A stretch of DNA of 64,000 bases. It comes from Hirschia sp964342355 (GTDB taxonomy: Bacteria > Pseudomonadota > Alphaproteobacteria > Caulobacterales > Hyphomonadaceae). The notes under the pieces are model-generated. The model searched no databases and was not told the origin of the DNA. It was given only the letters and a program-made list of their open reading frames with translations. Shown here piece by piece: positions 59,202-64,000 of the stretch (its first letter is position 1; each line of letters opens with the position of its first letter). A program made the position numbers and the translations under genes. The DNA lies in assembly GCA_964342355.1 (NCBI GenBank), contig CAYFFG010000001.1, positions 412,429 through 476,428 of the forward strand, written 5' to 3'.

Positions 59202-60347
59202 TTACCAGGCTGCGCGGTAAAGTTCTTCCAGCGCTTTTTCGTCGACCGGGCGTGGGTTGGCGCGGTTAACGAAGTCAGCCATTGCGTCTTCCACCAGTGT
59301 TGGCAGCAGGTCGTCTTCTGCGCCAAGGTCTTTGACGGAACGCTCAATGCCGATGTCGCTGCGGATTTTCAGGACAGCGTCAATCGCCGCTGTGCCGGTG
59401 CCTGCAGATGATGGCTCGAGAATTTTCGCAATTTGCGCATACTTCTCTTCGCGCTCTGGCATGTTGAATTCCATGACGTGCGGCATCATGGTCGCCAGTG
59501 TCTGGCCGTGTGCGGCGTGCAGGCGAGCTGAAAGCGCGTGGCCTGTGCCGTGCACTGTGCCAAGGCCAGCAATGTTAAACGCCATCGCAGCCTGAGCAGA
59601 GCCCAGCAACATTTGCGCGCGCGCTTCAATGTCGCTGCCGTCCTGAACCACTTTGCGCACATTGTTGGCGACTTTGTGGATCGCTTCTAGCGCGTAAGCG
59701 TCTGAGAAGGAGTTTGCTGCGATAGACACAAACGCTTCGGTTGCGTGGGTCAGCACGTCAAACCCGCATGTCGCAGTCGCATAAACCGGCAGGCCAACGG
59801 TCAGGTCCGGGTCCAGAACAGCAAAAGTTGGCAAAATGCTTGGGTGGATGACATAGAGTTTCCGGCCAAGACCGCTGTGCGTGATCACACAGGCGTTGTT
59901 GGTTTCAGAGCCGGTTCCTGCTGTTGTTGGCACAGCGATAATCGGTGATTTAGCTGGGGTCGGGTTTTTGTTGCCCAGCATTTGTTCCAGCGAGCCTTCG
60001 TTCGCCGCCAATAGCGCAACAGACTTACCACAGTCCATGGACGAGCCGCCGCCGATCGGGAGCACAACAGCATCACCCAATGTCTTGAGCATAGCTGCGC
60101 CAGCTTCCACATTCTTGTCTGTCGGGTTTGGCTCCACGCCGTCAAACACCTCAACCTGAATGCCCGCAGTTTTCATTGCGTCGATGACAGGGCTAAGCAC
60201 GCCAGCCGCATGAAGGTTTTTGTCCGTCACGATCAGCGCGGCGTTCAAACCAAACCCCTGAATCTGCTTAGACAGCTTCAGGCTCGTCCCTTGGCCGAAA
60301 ATAATTGTTGGAAGTGGCGGAACGATAAATTTTTGACTTGCGAGCAT
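59202..60347 (-). CDS. Iron-containing alcohol dehydrogenase
   Basis: The 381-aa group III alcohol dehydrogenase has the nucleotide motif PIGGGSSMDCGKSVA near residue 97 and metal-ligand segments FDVLTHATEAF near residue 192 (Asp, His) and VHGTGHALSARLHAAHG near residue 262 (two His). It oxidises alcohols or reduces aldehydes with NAD(P). The exact substrate is unknown. It is a single gene with a 354-bp gene-poor upstream stretch. Confidence 0.93.
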   Translation of the reverse strand: MLASQKFIVPPLPTIIFGQGTSLKLSKQIQGFGLNAALIVTDKNLHAAGVLSPVIDAMKTAGIQVEVFDGVEPNPTDKNVEAGAAMLKTLGDAVVLPIGGGSSMDCGKSVALLAANEGSLEQMLGNKNPTPAKSPIIAVPTTAGTGSETNNACVITHSGLGRKLYVIHPSILPTFAVLDPDLTVGLPVYATATCGFDVLTHATEAFVSIAANSFSDAYALEAIHKVANNVRKVVQDGSDIEARAQMLLGSAQAAMAFNIAGLGTVHGTGHALSARLHAAHGQTLATMMPHVMEFNMPEREEKYAQIAKILEPSSAGTGTAAIDAVLKIRSDIGIERSVKDLGAEDDLLPTLVEDAMADFVNRANPRPVDEKALEELYRAAW

Positions 60348-60701
60348 GGTGGTTTTTCCCCTGGAAATTTAATTTTGTTGTGAGCGATTGAACGTAGCTT
60401 GTCCAGCGATGCCTGTTCGATCTCGTCTTGGAAACCATCTTCCACATGTAATGGCGGCGACGCTATGGGGCCAGATCTGCTTTTTAATGTTTTCATAAAA
60501 TGAAGTGACATGCCGGATCAACTTATTTTGTGCGTCCAGTATGGTGATGGTTCATTATACCGCAGGGAAAAAACAACCATATGCGACCGTTTTCAAATGT
60601 CCGGTTTGCTGTTTGCGCGCGCTTTTCCCGATACAGCCTGCGGCGATAAGCGCTTGTCGCGCCAAGTCACGCTGCGTCTGGCTCCAACGGCGTTTAGGTT
60701 G
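60348..60701. other. 354-bp stretch without a recognised gene
   Basis: No ORF on either strand has recognisable content. It holds the promoter of the alcohol dehydrogenase on the left. At 60596-60617 there is a 22-bp sequence repeated with three mismatches at 61717-61738. Confidence 0.5.
60596..60617 (+). repeat. Imperfect direct repeat, left copy
   Basis: AATGTCCGGTTTG plus nine bases matches 61717-61738 at 19 of 22 positions (the first 13 are identical). The pair brackets the two small genes at 60702-61534. Confidence 0.4.
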
Positions 60702-61088
60702 TCATATGCTGGCGGGCGCGCTGATCCATAAAGCCGTAAGCACCAAAACACCGATCAGGACGATTGGCGGCCAGCCAATATGCTTGCCGCGCGTCATCAC
60801 GCCATCAATCACACCGGCTGCAAGGTGAACAAGACCAACCCCAAGGAGCAGCGGCCGATGCGCAATCTCCCCCTGCGCCGCCAGAAAGAGGTAAGCGCCA
60901 ACCAGCGCCCACAACAGGCTGGTCCAGTGCCAGGCAAGGCGCAGCACGTGTCGCGCCAGGGGTTTTACCATCACGCCATTATTGGACTTTATCACCGGCG
61001 CGATCAGTCGTTTCTCACCAAAATAAGAATGGATACATGCGGTCAGCACACAAAGGGCCGCCGCTAAATAGAGCAGAATGGCGTCCAT
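60702..61088 (-). CDS. Small four-TM membrane protein
   Basis: From ATG 61088, preceded by AAGGGGG, the 128-aa product has about four hydrophobic segments (residues 3-18, 43-68, 75-92 and 102-122). The pattern CIHSYFGEKRLIAPVIKS and RHVLRLAWHWTSLLW is seen in uncharacterised alphaproteobacterial membrane proteins. No function is proposed. An upstream in-frame start at 61256 is rejected because its residues are hydrophilic and unlike a membrane N-terminus. Confidence 0.65.
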   Translation of the reverse strand: MDAILLYLAAALCVLTACIHSYFGEKRLIAPVIKSNNGVMVKPLARHVLRLAWHWTSLLWALVGAYLFLAAQGEIAHRPLLLGVGLVHLAAGVIDGVMTRGKHIGWPPIVLIGVLVLTALWISAPASI

Positions 61089-61267
61089 GCCTGTCCCCCT
61101 TAAAGAACGCAGGTCTGACCGTTCCTTATCTCTCTCACAATCATCCCCGCCAGAATATGCGGCCAGACGTCTCTGTTCCGTGCGGATTGGGCCATTTTCC
61201 CGATGCAGATGAAATTTCTCACTACGGTAGGGCGGGAGCTTAGTGTCTAAACCCAAAGAATAGGGGA

Positions 61268-61534
61268 CTAGTGAATGCAGTTGGGGCCGTGCATGCCGCC
61301 AAAACGGGGGGCAAAAGCTATGCGCGGATACTGCGGTTGAGGCTTGCTCTTTTCTTCTTCCTCAGACGCCTCAGTGGTTACGTCAGAAGTGTTGTCGTTG
61401 GTTTCAACTTTAGCTGTTGCAGCGCCCGGCGCGACCGAAGCGCTCTCCACGCTTGCGCATGCTGCAGCGAACCCAAAAAGTGCTAATAGAAAGGTTTTTC
61501 TAAATTTATCTAGCATGGTGGTATAAAGTAACAT
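61268..61534 (-). CDS. Small lipoprotein of unknown function
   Basis: The frame encodes a lipoprotein signal (LALFGFAAACAS) followed by a short acidic, low-complexity part (EASEEEEKSKPQPQ) and a C-terminus with Gly, His and Cys. The start is unclear: AGGAGG is only two bases from ATG 61534 and about 20 bases from ATG 61516, giving 88 or 82 aa. It has no recognised domain. Confidence 0.55.
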   Translation of the reverse strand: MLLYTTMLDKFRKTFLLALFGFAAACASVESASVAPGAATAKVETNDNTSDVTTEASEEEEKSKPQPQYPRIAFAPRFGGMHGPNCIH

Positions 61535-61849
61535 TGCCTCCTTTTTATCAACTCTATAAAACCAATAACTACCCCAAAAGCGCATGAACGCCTCTTTTTG
61601 GTGCTCATGTTCAAGCACGTAGTTGTGCTAGCGTCGCTGTGATTGTTGGAATGTTCTAAAGAAAAGACGACGTCCTAAAACTGGAGCCGTGAACCAGATG
61701 GCCGATGACATTCTCCAATGTCCGGTTTGTTGATTGAGTGGGTGTTATGTCAATTGGACGCACCTATGCAATTTAAGACGGTATCAAACTGTAAGGTACG
61801 ACTAATCAGTTCGCCTTTATGGATTGGTGGCTAATCGCGCGGCGATTGA
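61535..61849. other. 315-bp stretch without a recognised gene
   Basis: No plausible gene is seen. It contains the ribosome-binding site of the small lipoprotein at its left edge, a short AGCAC/GTGCT hairpin (61614-61629), the right copy of the direct repeat (61717-61738), and the promoter region of the small gene at 61850. Confidence 0.5.
61717..61738 (+). repeat. Imperfect direct repeat, right copy
   Basis: Partner of 60596-60617 (19 of 22 identical). The two copies are about 1.1 kb apart in the same orientation. Confidence 0.4.
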
Positions 61850-62056
61850 GTGAACCGAGTTTGTGTGTCTAACGCGTCAAAAGCTCACGGAAAGCAAACG
61901 CTAAAAGACGAAACGCCGCAAAAAGATCGTTTCAAGGAAATGGCCAAAGATATTGACGTGGATGAATCCGGTAAAGAGTTTGAGCGGGCGGTGGAGAGGA
62001 TTGTGCCGCCTGCTAGGTCTGCTCATTATGGTTCCAGCTCGAAAAAAAACGAGTAG
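61850..62056 (+). CDS. Small hydrophilic protein, unknown function
   Basis: The 68-aa frame has a GTG start (a later GTG at 61862 is also possible). It is rich in Lys/Glu with the segment KDRFKEMAKDIDVDESGKEF, which looks like a short helical family widespread in bacteria and often annotated hypothetical. Its end overlaps the DUF3800 gene on the other strand by 44 bp. Confidence 0.5.
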   Translation: MNRVCVSNASKAHGKQTLKDETPQKDRFKEMAKDIDVDESGKEFERAVERIVPPARSAHYGSSSKKNE

Positions 62057-62903
62057 CCTCTTCAAGTTCTCGTTTGTGGCGTTTGCGAACTTGTGTGGCT
62101 GTTTCAGAATCGTACTCTTGCCGCTCGATTGATGGGAAAAGCACGCTCATCGTTTCAAAAAGCGCGCTCATTTGCCGTCCCCACTCGGCGATATCATTCT
62201 CCGTGATGATTTCTCCCTCCCACTCCAGCTCATTAAGGCGCTCAAACGGGCCGCTCGGCTTTTGATTTGTTAGACAGTAATGACGACAAACACCCGCTAT
62301 TAGATCGGCAGCTTGCAAGGGTGGAAATGAAATTTCGTCGTCAAACGCAATCTTTCCTATGTGGGGAGAAGGCCGGTCTCGCGTTGCAGCGTAGTGCGCC
62401 GAGCGAAAGTCTTGCCAAGAATCCTCGAGCGGGGCTCCTTGGTTTGTGGTATCGAAAACAGAGTCCACCACTTTATTCTGTCCCAGCTCTGTAAGGAGCG
62501 ACATCAATGGACAGACAGCCAGTATGGCCGCATGCGGATACAGATGGTCAGTGATCAAGTTCTGATGCTGACGGGGCACTTCTTGAACATGTTTTTTGAA
62601 ATGATCCCAACTCAGACCAACCCACGCAAAACCAATCACATGATCACAAATGACATCTACGAACTCCGCAAGGCGAGCCTGTCGTCTCTCTTCAGTCCAA
62701 CCGTTACGCTCGTGAAATTGGCCATAACCTCGCACGACCTCACCGTACTTGACGTATTCAACTTCAGGGGACTTGCTTCGAAGCACTGACCAAGCATCGG
62801 AAAAATCTTTCCACGCCTCATACGTCGCAACGGGGCCGCCAATCACCAGAACTTGCTGATCCGGTGAATTACCGCTTTCGTCGAAAAAAGCCTGAAGACC
62901 CAT
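62013..62903 (-). CDS. DUF3800-family protein
   Basis: The 296-aa protein has the DUF3800 N-terminus FFDESGNSPDQQVLVIGG and the later LQAADLIAGVCRHY near residue 210, with the acidic positions expected for an RNase H-like fold. DUF3800 proteins occur in mobile elements and defence neighbourhoods, but their activity is not established. The gene lies alone, tail-to-tail with the 68-aa gene. Confidence 0.82.
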   Translation of the reverse strand: MGLQAFFDESGNSPDQQVLVIGGPVATYEAWKDFSDAWSVLRSKSPEVEYVKYGEVVRGYGQFHERNGWTEERRQARLAEFVDVICDHVIGFAWVGLSWDHFKKHVQEVPRQHQNLITDHLYPHAAILAVCPLMSLLTELGQNKVVDSVFDTTNQGAPLEDSWQDFRSAHYAATRDRPSPHIGKIAFDDEISFPPLQAADLIAGVCRHYCLTNQKPSGPFERLNELEWEGEIITENDIAEWGRQMSALFETMSVLFPSIERQEYDSETATQVRKRHKRELEEATRFFSSWNHNEQT

Positions 62904-63110
62904 TTATGATATGTCTTTCCTGATCTCTTACGGGAACAAATGGGGATCATTTGGTGGAGTTCAAGACTGTGATCTAAATAATCAACATTATCTCCCAGCC
63001 GGATAATCCCCCCAAAAAAACCACCCTTGAAAAAATAAACTAGGAAAAATATCCCACACCTCGGAATATGATCCATGATGCGGGTCTAAGCCAAGAAGGA
63101 GTTGGATAAC

Positions 63111-63473
63111 ATGACCAGTATCAAGCAATATCGTGACAACGCTTACTGCCGGTTGGCCATTGTGCTGACGGCGCATGCGCTGGATGTGCCGGCGCGGGAT
63201 ATCGCCGCGCCCACACGTGGGGATAGGGATGTGGCCTATGCCCGCCAGGTGGCGATGTACCTTGCCCATGTGGCCTTTGGCATGTCGCTGGCGCGCGTCG
63301 CCACCGGCTTTGATCGCGACCGGTCCACTGTCGCTCATGCCTGCCACATCATAGAAGATAAACGCGATGATTCAGATTTTGACGCCTGGATTGACGCGCT
63401 GGAGGCGGCCTGTGTGCTGGTGCCGCCGCCAATCTCAGGGGCTGGGCCTTATAGTGTCGGCGCTGGGGCGTAA
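63111..63473 (+). CDS. DnaA domain IV-like DNA-binding protein
   Basis: The 120-aa protein resembles only the C-terminal DNA-binding domain of the initiator DnaA: ARQVAMYLAHVAFGMSLARV near residue 43 and the box-recognition helix DRDRSTVAHACHIIEDKR near residue 69. It has no AAA+ ATPase. Such proteins are found in alphaproteobacteria and may regulate at DnaA-box-like sites. ATG 63111 is preferred, 10 bases after AAGGAG. The next gene starts 3 bp after the stop. Confidence 0.82.
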   Translation: MTSIKQYRDNAYCRLAIVLTAHALDVPARDIAAPTRGDRDVAYARQVAMYLAHVAFGMSLARVATGFDRDRSTVAHACHIIEDKRDDSDFDAWIDALEAACVLVPPPISGAGPYSVGAGA

Positions 63474-63476
63474 GTC

Positions 63477-64000
63477 ATGGATGAGACGATGGCGGCGACG
63501 CTGAAAATGCTGGCGCGGCGCGGCGTGACGCTGCGTCCCGCCCGTGCGCGGATGGCCAGTGCGGGCGGGCAGGGCGAGGGCGGCGCAATCGACGATTGGT
63601 CGCTTCTGCGCGGCGACAAGCGCACACGTGAGATCGCGCGGATACCCGCATGGCTTGTCCAGCGTTTAAAAGCGTCTGGATTTGTGGAAAGCGCGGTAAA
63701 AACAGACATATATGACATCACCCCCAAAGGCCTGGCGGCGATCAATCAACATAATAGCCTCGCCTTAATCCGCCCCTGTCACGGCCCGGATAACACCGGT
63801 CACACACCCCGAACACATCCCCGATCATCACCAGGATCATTACCAGCCACGGGGTTTGCGCGCCTTGCCACCAAATCCATCTGCGGGGAAGGGCCGCTCT
63901 CGGTGCGCGCTTTGTTGGCGGCGCGCCAATTCATGGCGGATGAGGCGCGCGCGTCGTTAAGCGATGTGGTGGGTGTCGATTGGGAAAGAATTTATTCCTA
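63477..64000 (+). CDS. Partial GC-rich protein (DUF6456-like), cut by window end
   Basis: ATG 63477 opens a frame of at least 174 codons to the window end. The N-terminus has ETMAATLKMLARRGVTLRPA, a winged-helix-like middle (WLVQRLKASGFVE ... YDITPKGLAA) and a Pro/Ser-rich linker. The visible end, ALLAARQFMADEARASL, resembles DUF6456 proteins that accompany DnaA-like regulators in alphaproteobacteria. That assignment is tentative. It is co-transcribed with the preceding gene. Confidence 0.5.
   Translation, partial: MDETMAATLKMLARRGVTLRPARARMASAGGQGEGGAIDDWSLLRGDKRTREIARIPAWLVQRLKASGFVESAVKTDIYDITPKGLAAINQHNSLALIRPCHGPDNTGHTPRTHPRSSPGSLPATGFARLATKSICGEGPLSVRALLAARQFMADEARASLSDVVGVDWERIYS

Overview
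The window is about 64 kb of a mid-GC alphaproteobacterial chromosome. The organism looks like a marine, prosthecate-type lineage (Hyphomonadaceae/Maricaulales-like). This placement is an inference from several signs: the xseB-ispA-dxs order, a Ros/MucR-type regulator, a DUF2336 protein, a DUF3450-ExbB-ExbB-ExbD-ExbD-TonB-TPR operon, a DnaA-domain-IV-like regulator, and many alphaproteobacterial housekeeping genes. I see no rRNA, CRISPR array, insertion sequence or recognisable prophage. There are three 100-N assembly gaps. Two of them (in the GDPD gene and next to the MBL gene) are flanked by identical 55-bp duplicates, so they are scaffolding artefacts and not real insertions. The third removes part of an MFS transporter.

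Layout. 1-7.6 kb: isoprenoid precursor genes (ispA, dxs), a GNAT, an acyl-CoA ligase, a DUF938 methyltransferase, a SodC-like lipoprotein and tlyA. 7.6-8.1 kb is a gene-free stretch with clustered hairpins. 8.1-21.5 kb: a methyltransferase, aroC, an SDR, a divergent MarR/GST pair with two matching operator-like palindromes, pdxH, a 2OG-Fe oxygenase, a GDPD lipoprotein, a second acyl-CoA ligase, a DUF1499 protein preceded by a coupled 22-codon ORF, an MBL hydrolase, an ATP-grasp-like protein and a DUF442 phosphatase. 21.6-25.2 kb: oligopeptide/dipeptide ABC permeases and binding lipoprotein without their ATPases. 25.2-31.6 kb: sppA, tRNA-Gln(TTG), a GT2 glycosyltransferase and three KDO genes (kdsD, kdsB, kdsA). 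32.3-38.4 kb: a strongly codon-biased TonB energy-transduction operon ending in a TPR protein, with an unusually hairpin-rich 311-bp spacer before the last gene.

38.5-49.5 kb: oligopeptidase B lipoprotein, an MHYT-GGDEF-EAL cyclic-di-GMP enzyme, a RimK-like ATP-grasp/GNAT pair, msrB, a MaoC-like protein, the gapped MFS transporter, a DoxX-like protein and a DUF2336 protein. 49.6-57.9 kb: a rearranged Mrp-type monovalent cation/H+ antiporter operon (order E, F, G, A''-B fusion, C, D, D, small membrane protein, D). It carries three antiporter-like subunits, and its MrpC has a roughly 140-residue His/Asp/Glu-rich insertion. 58-64 kb: a MucR-like regulator, a PAS protein, an iron alcohol dehydrogenase, small membrane/lipoprotein genes between imperfect direct repeats, a DUF3800 protein tail-to-tail with a small gene, and a GC-rich pair (DnaA-domain-IV-like protein plus an ORF cut by the window end).

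The best candidates for undescribed biology are the His-rich MrpC in the rearranged antiporter, the triple-hairpin spacer in the TonB operon, the DnaA-IV-like pair, and the coupled 22-aa membrane microprotein.
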